Below, piece by piece: positions 56,468 through 64,000 of a stretch of DNA of 64,000 nucleotides; position 1 is the first letter of the stretch, and each line of letters begins with the position of its first letter. The DNA is from a virus. The notes beneath the pieces were generated by a model, which made no database searches, was not told the origin of the DNA, and saw only the letters and a program-made list of their open reading frames with translations. The DNA lies in IMG/VR virus record IMGVR_UViG_3300036766_000876, positions 1 through 64,000 of that record. One strand, written 5' to 3'. The position numbers were made by a program, and so were the translations under genes.

Positions 56468-56974
56468 CTGCTGGGTGGAACGGGCGAGCTCTCGCTCGCC
56501 GCTCCGCTCTCTCGCCGGTCTTCCCTCCGTGCCCATGCACGCCCGCTGCAACCAACCCGCCCTCTGGGAGCCCTCCCGATCGTCGCCTCTTCGGCGCCTC
56601 GCGGTTGTTGGGACTCTTCCCAGTTTTACCCGGCTTCTATGCGGAGACTTCGGTGCCGAGCTGGACGCGGGTAAAGCCCCCGTCCGGCTTGTCCGCCTCC
56701 CCGGATGCCTAGTGGGCCGGGAGATGCGGGCGCTCAGTGTTGTCGGCTCCGGGTCGCTTTGGGGGGAGGTCGCGTCCGGGGGGAGGTGGCCGTTTCCGGC
56801 CTGCCTCTACCGCCCTTCCGCTTCCCGCCGCCCGCCGCCGCCCGCCACCAACAACAAAGGAAGTATCCCTCCCAAAAAGAAAAAAAGCAAACAAACTCAA
56901 AAAATAAAATAGGGCCAAGAACGCAGGGTCTTAGGAGCCCATGTGGAGCCGTCGAGCTCACTGTCGTGTTGGGC
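56468..56974. promoter_or_regulatory. long non-coding divergent control region with AT-rich tract
   Basis: Lies between the leftward gene at 56412 and the rightward gene at 57010. I see no supported gene. It holds an inverted pair TTTACCCG/CGGGTAAA (56625-56632 with 56668-56675), a direct repeat GGGGGGAGGT (56761-56770 and 56778-56787, possible G-quadruplex) and an A-rich, low-GC stretch at about 56855-56925, striking in this genome. Likely home of early promoters and perhaps an origin. Confidence 0.5.
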
Positions 56975-57002
56975 GGGAAAAAGCCCACTGGCCGGGGCAA
57001 GG
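56975..57002 (+). repeat. dispersed bipartite element, plus-strand copy (exact)
   Basis: GGGAAAAA-N11-GGGGCAAGG on the plus strand, 7 bases before the ATG at 57010. It is the only plus-strand copy and it precedes the only plus-strand operon, which shows that the element tracks transcription direction. Confidence 0.75.
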
Positions 57003-57009
57003 TACTGTC

Positions 57010-57471
57010 ATGCCTCTAAAACGCTCTCCGCAGCAGATAGGACGACTCTCCCGTCGTAAGGGTAAGGCCCATGAGCAAGCTGTCGCCCGGGCCCTCCGCG
57101 CTGTCTTCGGCGCAGGGGTGAAGCGCGGCTGGCAGGCGCGCGAGGGGGATGACGCTCCTGACATCGACGGCACCCCCTACTGGGTGGAGGCGAAGTGCGG
57201 CCGCCGGGTGAACTACCAGGCCGCCATGCAGCAGGTGGTGGACGCCAAGGAGAGCGCCCTCCGGAAGAAGGATCCGCGCGCCACACTCCCGCCGCTCGTC
57301 GTCGGGCGGGACGACAACGGGGAGGCCTTCGCGCTGCTCCGCTTCGAGGACTTCGTCAAGCTCCTGCGGACAAATGGCGAAGTGCCCGCAGCCGGCACAC
57401 CCGGAGTAGCTACTACCCCTGTGGCGCGGCCGGTCGAGGAGCTCACCCTGGCGCAGCCGCCAGGCCGGTGA
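57010..57471 (+). CDS. PDDEXK nuclease, Holliday-junction-resolvase/VRR-like
   Basis: 153 residues from ATG 57010 (chosen over an in-frame ATG at 56941 because the element and ribosome binding bases precede it). SRRKGKAHEQAVARALRAVFG (residues about 14-34) and the catalytic GDDAPDIDGTPYWVEAKCGRRV (D ... E-x-K) define the fold; LPPLVVGRDDNGEAFALLRFEDFVKLL follows as in small archaeal-type resolvases. It would cut branched DNA before packaging. One of only two plus-strand genes. Confidence 0.8.
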   Translation: MPLKRSPQQIGRLSRRKGKAHEQAVARALRAVFGAGVKRGWQAREGDDAPDIDGTPYWVEAKCGRRVNYQAAMQQVVDAKESALRKKDPRATLPPLVVGRDDNGEAFALLRFEDFVKLLRTNGEVPAAGTPGVATTPVARPVEELTLAQPPGR

Positions 57472-57806
57472 GCCCGCCCGTCGTCTCCCCTTCAGACGAC
57501 CCGCGCTGGGCGCTCTCCACGTCGCCCATCAGGAGCGACCGTTGGGAGCGCCGCCTGGCGGTGGGGGACCTCTCCTGCCACCTCCGCTGCGAGCGCGTCT
57601 TCAAGATGAAGGGGCGCTGGGGAGCGCGTGTCGGAAGGGGCAAGGACGTCTGGATGTGGGAGCTCATCCGCACCGCCTGGAGCATCTCCGCCGGCAGTGC
57701 GGTGTCCCTCGTCCAAGCGATGGAAGACGCCAACAGGGCCTTCGACGCAGCGGAGGCAGCCTTCCGGTTCAGTGGGCGGACGCCGGACTACCTCGACCAG
57801 GACTAG
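57468..57806 (+). CDS. hypothetical protein of the plus-strand operon
   Basis: 112 residues from a GTG overlapping the nuclease stop (GTGA). RWERRLAVGDLSCHLRCERVFKMKGRWGAR, then a helical end with MEDANRAFDAAEAAFRFSG. Converges with the lysis genes. Unknown. Confidence 0.55.
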   Translation: MSPPVVSPSDDPRWALSTSPIRSDRWERRLAVGDLSCHLRCERVFKMKGRWGARVGRGKDVWMWELIRTAWSISAGSAVSLVQAMEDANRAFDAAEAAFRFSGRTPDYLDQD

Positions 57807-58138
57807 CTCCCGGCGTCGAGGCTCCCAGCGTCCCGGGGGCCGCAGCGAATCCAGGCCTCGTCCTGCCAGCGCCGGGAGGCCTCCAGGGAGCCCGCGAGGC
57901 GCGCCCCAGGGCCAGGCAGCAGGCAGCCGGCGAAAACAGCAGGGCAGCCCGTCTCCGGCCCCTCAACGGGCACGGGGAGGATGGCCGGCGGGGGCTCCTT
58001 CAGGCACTCCCGGGCGACCTCGACCCGGACCGGCTCAGGGCACGGTCGGGCCGCCGAGCAGCCGGCGGAGGCGATCGCGCACAGCAGCAGGGTCCGCACA
58101 GGCAGCGACGTCCTTCTCCAGAATCTCAATCTCGGCAT
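57803..58138 (-). CDS. Rz1-like outer-membrane spanin lipoprotein
   Basis: 111 residues. After a basic start, LLLCAIASAGCSAARP is a lipoprotein signal with the lipobox cysteine at about 27 (IASAGC). The mature part is proline-rich (PPPAILPVPVEGPE), as usual for Rz1. Its start lies inside the Rz-like frame. It would span the periplasm with the inner spanin and fuse the membranes at lysis. Implies a Gram-negative host. Confidence 0.75.
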   Translation of the reverse strand: MPRLRFWRRTSLPVRTLLLCAIASAGCSAARPCPEPVRVEVARECLKEPPPAILPVPVEGPETGCPAVFAGCLLPGPGARLAGSLEASRRWQDEAWIRCGPRDAGSLDAGS

Positions 58139-58355
58139 GAAGCCTCCTCACGACGTCTTCCAGGCGAGCGCTGTCGTCCTTCCGGGCCGCCTCGGAGAGC
58201 TGAAGCCCTGTGGCATTGGCGTCCGCGTCGCGCCTGGCCTGGACCGTCTCGCCCTTGGATGTGGCGAGCTCCGCCTGGATGCCGCGGAGGCGCACCCACA
58301 TGACGAGGGTCGCCACTGCGCCGGCCAAGCCGGTCGCGAGAAGGGCCCAGCTCAA
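58035..58355 (-). CDS. Rz-like inner-membrane spanin
   Basis: 106 residues from a TTG overlapping the holin-candidate stop (TTGA). N-terminal membrane helix (LLATGLAGAVATLVMWVRL) then a periplasmic coiled coil (AARKDDSARLEDVVRRLHAE, LEKDVAACAD). The Rz1-like gene overlaps its 3' end in another frame, the classical arrangement. Confidence 0.75.
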   Translation of the reverse strand: MSWALLATGLAGAVATLVMWVRLRGIQAELATSKGETVQARRDADANATGLQLSEAARKDDSARLEDVVRRLHAEIEILEKDVAACADPAAVRDRLRRLLGGPTVP

Positions 58356-58951
58356 GGCGCCGCGGGGGCCGGAGCGCTTGGGGCCGCGGGCGGGGACTTC
58401 CGCGCCTGGAACCACTCCAGGATGTCCTTGCCCATCTCCCACAGGGCCGCGCCCGTCACCGCCACGGTCAGGATGGGCTTCACCAGCGTCCAGTTGACCG
58501 GCTCCCCGGCCATCAGGGCAGTACCGCAGCCGCCGGCCACGGCCGTCGCGATGTTGAGGAGCCAGCCGCCCGGCTTGGTGTCGAAGACGAACCAGAAGGG
58601 CTTGTCCCACAGGGAAGCGTCCGGGATGAGCTCGTGCAGCTTCTTCCCGTAGGTGCGGAGCAGGCTCACCACCAGGACGAGCAGGGCAGAGGCCGCCGCC
58701 CACCAGTTGCCGCTCTTGACGCTGGTGAAGACGAGCTTGACGAAGCTGACCGGGTTCTCCAGGGAGGGGGCTGCTGCGGCCGCGCCAGGGACGGCCAGCG
58801 GGTCCGCCGGCAGGACGACGACGGTGCCTGGCTCCGCCAGGGACAGGTCCCCAGGGCTGGCCGTCGGGGCGGGGGCCGGCATCGGCTGGGCGAACGCGAA
58901 GGGCGAGAGGCCCGCCACGAGGACTGCTGCGAGGATGAGGGCGGTCTTCAT
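58352..58951 (-). CDS. putative holin / lysis membrane protein
   Basis: 199 residues. Signal-peptide-like N-terminus (ALILAAVLVAGLSPFAFAQP), a proline/alanine spacer, then membrane helices WWAAASALLVLVVSLL, WLLNIATAVAGGCGTALMAG and LTVAVTGAALWEMG. Lies between the amidase and spanin genes, so it is the best holin candidate in the cassette. Confidence 0.6.
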   Translation of the reverse strand: MKTALILAAVLVAGLSPFAFAQPMPAPAPTASPGDLSLAEPGTVVVLPADPLAVPGAAAAAPSLENPVSFVKLVFTSVKSGNWWAAASALLVLVVSLLRTYGKKLHELIPDASLWDKPFWFVFDTKPGGWLLNIATAVAGGCGTALMAGEPVNWTLVKPILTVAVTGAALWEMGKDILEWFQARKSPPAAPSAPAPAAP

Positions 58952-58962
58952 GGGGCCGGAAG

Positions 58963-59718
58963 CTAGGGGCCCCCGAAGGCACCGTCAAGGATGGCAGGGA
59001 GGAGCTGGTCCAGCCAGCGCGAGCCTGGGTCCTCCTTGCGGCCCTGGTCGAACATGACGTGCCCGTACCTGCACACGTCGCGAATCAGGCCGTACTTGAG
59101 GTGGAGGGCCTGGACGAGGCGCCCCGCGGCCTGCTGCTGGTCAGCCGGGAAGTCGTCGAAGAAGGCATCCCCCACCTTGATGGCCCTGGAGGCGTCGAGC
59201 TCCAGGCGAGGGTCCGGCAGGCGCAGGGCCACGACAGCGGTGGGGTTGCTGTAGAACGGCCAGCAGTAGAACTTCCCTGCCACCTGGACGAGGCGCCCCG
59301 CGTTCTCCAGCTCCACGCCCACCGTCACCTTGTTGACGTTCGCCACCAGGCGGCCGCCTGCCCACGCGGTGGCGTCCCACTTCCCGTCCGGGCCGACTGT
59401 CGGGGGAGCCCCGATGCGGCCAGGTCGTCCGACGTGCCAGGAGCCCTTGGTGAAGGGGATGGACTGGAAGACGCGCCCGTCGCGGGCGATGAGGACGTGC
59501 CAGCTCGCTGCCCGGTCCTTCGCCTTGTCGTACTCCCGAATCTCATTCACCGTCGCCACGGCGAACTCCGGGGAGCGACAGCGACCACCCGTCCAGTGCC
59601 AGACGATGCCCGCCGGCCCCTGCCCGTCGAGCTGGGTGACGCGGGTGGAGGGGACCTTGATGACGGGCGGGAGGCCCTCCGCCGCTGCCTGTAGCCAGCC
59701 TGCGGAATCGACCATCAC
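58963..59718 (-). CDS. endolysin, N-acetylmuramoyl-L-alanine amidase
   Basis: 251 residues. Amidase_2 features in order: AGIVWHWTGG with the first zinc His, ASWHVLIARDGRVFQSIPF, NVNKVTVGVELENAG (catalytic Glu region) and GHVMFDQGRKEDPGSRW, where the second zinc His and the lysine of the usual HxxxxxxKxDPG motif are kept. No signal peptide, so it needs the holin. Cuts peptidoglycan between muramic acid and the peptide. Confidence 0.88.
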   Translation of the reverse strand: MMVDSAGWLQAAAEGLPPVIKVPSTRVTQLDGQGPAGIVWHWTGGRCRSPEFAVATVNEIREYDKAKDRAASWHVLIARDGRVFQSIPFTKGSWHVGRPGRIGAPPTVGPDGKWDATAWAGGRLVANVNKVTVGVELENAGRLVQVAGKFYCWPFYSNPTAVVALRLPDPRLELDASRAIKVGDAFFDDFPADQQQAAGRLVQALHLKYGLIRDVCRYGHVMFDQGRKEDPGSRWLDQLLPAILDGAFGGP

Positions 59719-60098
59719 GGGAGGGTGGCCGCCGCCTCAAGCCGGAACGGGGAGAGGGGCACCACCGCGTTCCGCACCCCGCCCACTTCGTGCCAGACGT
59801 CGTAGACGTACTGGCCGGCCGCGAAGCGCTTGGTGTCCGCCGGAAGGACCGCAAAGGAAGCCGCCCCAGCGGCCAGCGTGGCCGTCTTGACGAACACCTT
59901 TTGGGCGTCCTCCGGCTTCTTCTTCAGCGTCCAGGTGAGGGTGCCGGCCGGGGCATTCTGCCCGCTGGGGAGCACCACCCTGAGCCGGAGCGTGACGTTG
60001 CTCCCAATGGGGAAGGAGAGCGCCAGGCGCGGGTTCTCCGGCACCCCGCTGGAGCGGGGACCACCGTCCTCCAGTACTCCAACGAGGTCGATGACCAT
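59715..60098 (-). CDS. hypothetical beta-sandwich protein
   Basis: 127 residues. NVTLRLRVVLPSGQNAPAG, LTWTLKKKPED and GQYVYDVWHEVGGVRNAVVP look like an immunoglobulin-like or BppU-like sandwich found in phage tail proteins. Between tail and lysis genes; coupled to the endolysin. Confidence 0.6.
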   Translation of the reverse strand: MVIDLVGVLEDGGPRSSGVPENPRLALSFPIGSNVTLRLRVVLPSGQNAPAGTLTWTLKKKPEDAQKVFVKTATLAAGAASFAVLPADTKRFAAGQYVYDVWHEVGGVRNAVVPLSPFRLEAAATLP

Positions 60099-60102
60099 GG
60101 GG

Positions 60103-61560
60103 CTACTCGAAGAAGATGGAGCCGTAGGTGTTGGTGACGAGCTTGGGGCTGGCCGCCCGCATGGTGGCGTAGTCGGAGGCAGTGCCGTCGAGGCTGACTT
60201 CGGTTGTGCCTGTGAACGTGGTGCTCGTATCAACCCGCGCCTTAGCTCCAAACGAGAGCTTGAGGGCAGTCGTGTTGCCTGTCCCAATTACGGCTCGCAG
60301 CCAGAGCGCGCTCGTCCCTTCCAACTGGATACCAATCGCGTTGGCCGACACGTTGACGCCTGAGAACTGCGCGGAGGCGTATGGGAATCCCGGGCTGTTG
60401 ATTGTCGATGTCCAGCCAACGGTGGTGCAGTTTCTAATGGTGTTCTGGAGGAACTGTAGATTGAAGCTGGAGCCGACAAGCCAGCCCGATGCTGCCCCAT
60501 CGACGATGACACCCTGCGCACTTCCAGCCTGAATCGCCGTGGCGTTGACACCCTGGTTTCCGCCCTTGAGGAGTGTCGAGGACACTGACATCCCTGCGCT
60601 GGCGTCGTTGAGAAGAACGTGGGTCCCGACACCGGTAGGCATGACGCTGGACAGGTTGCGGATGGAGATCAGACCATTGCGCTCTCGCGAGGTAGTGGTG
60701 ATTCCATTGGAGCTACCAGCCGCCCCGATGACCTGAACACCCGTCACTTGGAGCCTGGCTAAGCCGCTTGCGAGCCCGATGGGCATTGCAGTGCTCGTCT
60801 CCAGACCGACCTTGAATACAGTGTAGAAGTTGCCCCTGTTGTTGATGAAGGCCAAGCCAGTCCCTGTTGGATAAGAGGTTGCGACGGATGAGAACGACGT
60901 GCCGGGGACCGGGCTGAACGCCTGGTTCACCCGCGTAACGGACTGCTGGATTTCGTAGCCCATGCCAGCGTCGAGGTTTGTCGCCGTTGCCCCCGCCGCC
61001 AAAGTTACCGTCGTCGCGGTGTTGTCGATGATCGGCCACATCGGGACCGTCACCTCGTTGTAGTTAGCCGGGACCTTTGAGACGACAGCAAAAAACTGAC
61101 CAATCAGCCCTCCGTCTGCCCAGTTCTGCGTTGTGTCAGTGATGACTGGCATGGCGGAAGAAGCCTGGGGGAGCACTGATGAAATGAGCCCACTGCCCGT
61201 CCCAGCATCCGGCGGAAACATACCCATCTTGCCCCGTAGTTCGAGGTTCGGAATGCTGGCGTCTGGGTTGACGCTGACAGCCGAGTTGAAGCCGTTGATG
61301 TAGGCCCCGACAAATCTGGTGATGCCGCCGTCCTCCAGACCAAGGAGCTGGACGGTCTGGTGGTGGTAGAGATTCTTCGGCACCTTGTCGTAGGCGCCCT
61401 GAATCGTCTTGCACGGCCGGTTCGGCTGGAGGCAGTCGAAGCCGTCGCTGCCGCCGGGGCCAACCCAGTAGGTCTGGTCCTTGGTGGTGACAGAGTCGGG
61501 CGGCATCCCGACGAAGGGCTGTGACTGGCCGAGGGCCAGCGCGACGAGGAGGGCGATCAT
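60103..61560 (-). CDS. right-handed beta-helix tail protein with signal-like N-terminus
   Basis: 485 residues. MIALLVALALGQSQPFVG looks like a short signal peptide, unusual for a virion protein. YWVGPGGSDGFDCLQPNRPCKTIQGAY is the typical opening of pectate-lyase-like beta helices, followed by many short strands (NGITTTSRERNGLISIRNLS, GVIVDGAASGWLVGSS). Probably a receptor-binding or depolymerase tail protein. Confidence 0.65.
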   Translation of the reverse strand: MIALLVALALGQSQPFVGMPPDSVTTKDQTYWVGPGGSDGFDCLQPNRPCKTIQGAYDKVPKNLYHHQTVQLLGLEDGGITRFVGAYINGFNSAVSVNPDASIPNLELRGKMGMFPPDAGTGSGLISSVLPQASSAMPVITDTTQNWADGGLIGQFFAVVSKVPANYNEVTVPMWPIIDNTATTVTLAAGATATNLDAGMGYEIQQSVTRVNQAFSPVPGTSFSSVATSYPTGTGLAFINNRGNFYTVFKVGLETSTAMPIGLASGLARLQVTGVQVIGAAGSSNGITTTSRERNGLISIRNLSSVMPTGVGTHVLLNDASAGMSVSSTLLKGGNQGVNATAIQAGSAQGVIVDGAASGWLVGSSFNLQFLQNTIRNCTTVGWTSTINSPGFPYASAQFSGVNVSANAIGIQLEGTSALWLRAVIGTGNTTALKLSFGAKARVDTSTTFTGTTEVSLDGTASDYATMRAASPKLVTNTYGSIFFE

Positions 61561-61576
61561 GGGTGCTCCGAGGGTA

Positions 61577-63931
61577 CTACGGGTTGGCGGGGTGGATGAC
61601 TTCAGCGAAGCACTGCTTGATGGTGGCCGTCTTCGCCGCGCCAGTGGTGAGCGTGACGTTGATGAACTGCTGGGCGGTGGTGCTGTTGAAGGTGGCCGCC
61701 GTGCCTGCGAGGACGTTGGTGGCGAGGTTGATGAAGCCCGCCGCAGCGGCGCTGTTGATGATGGTGCATTCACCAACGTTGGTGGCCGCCGCTCCGAGGG
61801 TGCGAATCGTCACCTCGATGGTGGCCCGCCACTCAGAGGCTGCGGCGGTGCCGATGGTCGAGGTGAACGTCTGGATGTTGGCGTCCGCCGTCGTACCAGC
61901 AGTGCCGACCTTGACGTTGAAGACGTTGGCCGCGACGCCGACAGCCGCCGCCGAGCCGCAGATGGTCCACTTCAGGGCCGTGCCAATCTGGAATCCCTGG
62001 GGAGGGACCGCGATGAGCGAGCCAGTGATGAGGGTCGCCGTGGCCGCCGCGATTGCCTGGTCCGCGATCGCAGCCGCCGATGTGACTGACGCGTCCATGC
62101 CTCCGTTGGTGGTCCAGTCGAAGTAGGCCCCTCCCTCGACGACAGGGACCGGAGCACCGTTCCCGAGCTGATACCTCAGCCAGTAGTGGGGCTGGCTCAT
62201 CGCCAGGAGCCTGGCTCCCGCATTGTTGACGCCCATGACGCTGACGCCACCAGCGCCCGCGTCGCCGTCGTTGAAGACGTTGTTGCGCGAGGCCAGCGTT
62301 GCCGAAACGATGCTGCCGTTCAGCCGCACGCCTGGCTTGCGGATGCGATTGATGGCCCCGTCGTTGGTGGCAATCCCACCGTTGATCATCATCTGGTTCG
62401 CGATGACGGAGTCGCTGTTGGCGTACTCGATTGCAGCAGGGCCCCAAGTTGTACCGTGCGAGAGCTGGAGCATCGTCATCGAGCCGCAGCAGGTGTTTGC
62501 CGCCGTGCCGCCGCCCAGCTCGATGCACTCCCCGTTGCCAGGCACAGCCTGGACGACGTTGCCGCCGTTGACTGTCGTTGGAGTCAAGACAACGTCTTCC
62601 AGCGCCACCACGCAGCCGGTCAGCGTCACAGAGCCGCCACCGCCCGTGTACCGGACGAGGGTGGGTGCTCCCACTGTCGTGGCCGTCCAGAGGTAGCCGC
62701 TGGTGGGAAGCGTGTTGGCTGCGACAGTCAGATTCTGCGGCGTCGTCGTCAGGACGACTGCGCTCGTCATCAGAATCGGCGTCGTCATAGCGACTGCCGG
62801 GTTGTCGAGCTGGCGCGAGCAGAACTGATTGATGCTGAAGCGGGTGGTGTCCTTCGCCTCTGTCGGCGTGGTGCCGATGTCTGTCCAGATTCCGCAAGCG
62901 AGTGCGTCGATGATGAACAGGTTGTGCAGGTTGAAACCGTGGCACGAGTAGAGCTTGAGCCCGTACAAGGCCTCGTTCTGGTCGCCGTTGCGGCAGTCGA
63001 TGGTGAGGTTCCGCACCGAGACGCCCTTGAGGGACTGGACGCCAGTCGGGTTGAACTCGAAGAAGCCGCCGAACCCTGTGGCTCCGTCCGAGTCAGTGCC
63101 CCACCAAGCGAGACGGGTGCCACCAGCCTTGGTGTAGTCGCCCGAGTCTGTCGTCCAACTGTTGGAGATTCCCTCGATGACGGCAGCCTTGTTGAAGACG
63201 ACGCGGCTGGTGAATCCGTAGGCGTTGGTCGCGCTCTGCCCGAAGAAGATGTGCGTGCCTGGGTACACCGCGTTGTTGACGGTGCTCACCATCAGCGTCG
63301 TCGCAGCCGCGTTGTCGGTGCCGAACGAGGTGCCCTTGTTGGAAACCGTGGTTCCTGCGTTGGCGTTGAGCGTGACGATGCTCGTCGATGTGAAGCTCAG
63401 GATGGTGGTGGTGAGCTGCACCCCGGCAGCTCCAGCCCCCGCCACGGTGATGCGCTTGCCAACGTCGCCAGCCACGAACGGTGCGCTGGTGGCGCAGGTG
63501 AGCGTGGCGAGCCCAGAAGTCATGGCCCCGTCGAACACCGTCGCCAAGTCTCCGACGAAGCCGAAGTCCGCGACGGCATCGTAGAACTGCCCCATCCGCT
63601 TCTTGTCCGTCGTGGACATCAGCCCCTTGAGGCTGGTGGTGGCCTCATCGAGCATCGCCGTCGTCTGTGTCGGCGTCAGGTTTTCTACAGAGCCCGTGCC
63701 TGCCGTTGTACGCCCGTGGATGACCGGGGCAGTGACGTTGACCAGCATCGCGTTGGTGACCGAGTTGGCTGGGGGCGTGCCGTTGAGCAGCGTCACCACC
63801 GCCGAGCTGTCCTTCGTCGCCGGGTAGCCGCTGACGGAATCGACGAAGAGGACGTGCTCCCCAGCGGCAGGCGTCGCCACAGTCGCGATGACCTTGTCGG
63901 GGAAGGTGATGGTCTGGTTCAGGTCGGCCAT
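61577..63931 (-). CDS. tail fibre/tail spike protein, beta-helix
   Basis: 784 residues. N-terminus MADLNQTITFPDKVIATVAT and a helical VENLTPTQTTAMLDEATTSL linker suggest virion attachment. The middle opens a beta helix (ADFGFVGDLATVFDGAMTSG, then NLTIDCRNGDQNEALYGLKL and FNLHNLFIIDALACGIW). The C-terminal domain (ATVEVTIRTLGAAAT-type strands) may trimerise. Threonine/alanine-rich like other tail fibres. Confidence 0.75.
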   Translation of the reverse strand: MADLNQTITFPDKVIATVATPAAGEHVLFVDSVSGYPATKDSSAVVTLLNGTPPANSVTNAMLVNVTAPVIHGRTTAGTGSVENLTPTQTTAMLDEATTSLKGLMSTTDKKRMGQFYDAVADFGFVGDLATVFDGAMTSGLATLTCATSAPFVAGDVGKRITVAGAGAAGVQLTTTILSFTSTSIVTLNANAGTTVSNKGTSFGTDNAAATTLMVSTVNNAVYPGTHIFFGQSATNAYGFTSRVVFNKAAVIEGISNSWTTDSGDYTKAGGTRLAWWGTDSDGATGFGGFFEFNPTGVQSLKGVSVRNLTIDCRNGDQNEALYGLKLYSCHGFNLHNLFIIDALACGIWTDIGTTPTEAKDTTRFSINQFCSRQLDNPAVAMTTPILMTSAVVLTTTPQNLTVAANTLPTSGYLWTATTVGAPTLVRYTGGGGSVTLTGCVVALEDVVLTPTTVNGGNVVQAVPGNGECIELGGGTAANTCCGSMTMLQLSHGTTWGPAAIEYANSDSVIANQMMINGGIATNDGAINRIRKPGVRLNGSIVSATLASRNNVFNDGDAGAGGVSVMGVNNAGARLLAMSQPHYWLRYQLGNGAPVPVVEGGAYFDWTTNGGMDASVTSAAAIADQAIAAATATLITGSLIAVPPQGFQIGTALKWTICGSAAAVGVAANVFNVKVGTAGTTADANIQTFTSTIGTAAASEWRATIEVTIRTLGAAATNVGECTIINSAAAAGFINLATNVLAGTAATFNSTTAQQFINVTLTTGAAKTATIKQCFAEVIHPANP

Positions 63932-63935
63932 GAGG

Positions 63936-64000
63936 TCACTTCACTCCCACAAGAGCACCCCGGAGGTCGAGGCCCCCCTCCAAGCGGATGCCGAGCTTGA
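63936..64000 (-). CDS. C-terminal end of a tail-module gene (partial)
   Basis: The last codons of a minus-strand gene entering from the right edge, ending LRGALVGVK and TGA four bases upstream of the fibre start. Frame chosen because it stays open to the edge and looks protein-like. Product unknown. Confidence 0.45.
   Translation of the reverse strand, partial: KLGIRLEGGLDLRGALVGVK

Noticed and set aside
56430-56912. Plus-strand gene in the divergent region
   Set aside because: The frame is arginine/proline/serine-rich, has no ribosome binding site, ends in a translated A-rich tract and resembles no protein fold.
4055-57002. Sigma-54 promoters for the dispersed element
   Set aside because: The element lacks the GG-N10-GC (-24/-12) pattern with TGGCAC and TTGC boxes.
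1-64000. tRNA genes, integrase or other lysogeny genes
   Set aside because: I saw no cloverleaf-like sequence with a TTCRA arm and no tyrosine or serine recombinase motifs. Absence by eye is not proof.

Overview
The window is part of a tailed double-stranded DNA bacteriophage genome (order Caudoviricetes type). It is very GC-rich and almost fully coding. Nearly every gene is on the minus strand, in long runs where the stop of one gene overlaps the start of the next as NTGA (ATGA, GTGA, TTGA, once apparently CTGA). The host is probably a high-GC Gram-negative bacterium, because the lysis cassette encodes an overlapping Rz/Rz1-type spanin pair whose Rz1 has a lipoprotein signal. The host genus cannot be named from this sequence, although a myxobacterium-like host would fit the composition. 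Both ends cut through genes or gene clusters, so the genome is larger than 64 kb.

Layout, left to right. 0-6.4 kb: head genes (a putative ADP-ribosyltransferase head protein, a MuF-like minor head protein, small zinc-ribbon proteins, portal). 6.4-11.7 kb: peptide deformylase, an HU-like protein, membrane proteins and a transglutaminase-like protein. 11.6-26.7 kb: a nursery of about 30 small unknown genes, many ending in a similar A..A..RRLxG-type helix, interrupted by terminase (large subunit with an intein, plus a putative small subunit) at 18.9-22.6 kb. 26.7-30.9 kb: a six-gene, translationally coupled operon for DNA hypermodification (ParB-like protein, TET/JBP dioxygenase, amino-acid:DNA transferase candidate, GNAT acetyltransferase, FAD-dependent oxidoreductase/lyase, P-loop kinase). 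31-48.7 kb: DNA metabolism (SbcC/gp46-like, thymidylate kinase, SbcD/gp47-like, RecA, zinc-binding single-strand binding protein, UDG-exonuclease-PolA fusion, primase, DnaB-like helicase, replication initiator with an HNH domain, UvsW-like helicase, second ParB-like protein, sigma factor). 48.8-56.4 kb: a MoxR AAA+ ATPase/VWA-metallopeptidase module and a run of small early-type genes. 56.4-57.0 kb: the one long non-coding region, with an AT-rich tract, between divergent transcription units. 57.0-57.8 kb: the only plus-strand genes (PDDEXK nuclease and a small protein). 57.8-64 kb: lysis (spanins, holin candidate, amidase) and tail proteins with beta-helix character.

How the genes may work together. 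The most notable system is the 26.7-30.9 kb operon. Thymine in finished DNA would be hydroxylated by the TET/JBP enzyme, phosphorylated by the kinase, displaced by an amino acid through the transferase, trimmed by the flavoenzyme and capped by the acetyltransferase. This is a post-replicative route to a hypermodified thymine that should resist restriction. Two dispersed non-coding elements look regulatory: a bipartite GGGAAAAA-N11-GGGGCAAGG element placed before about a dozen genes, and a two-hairpin leader whose stem covaries between five genes of the early region.
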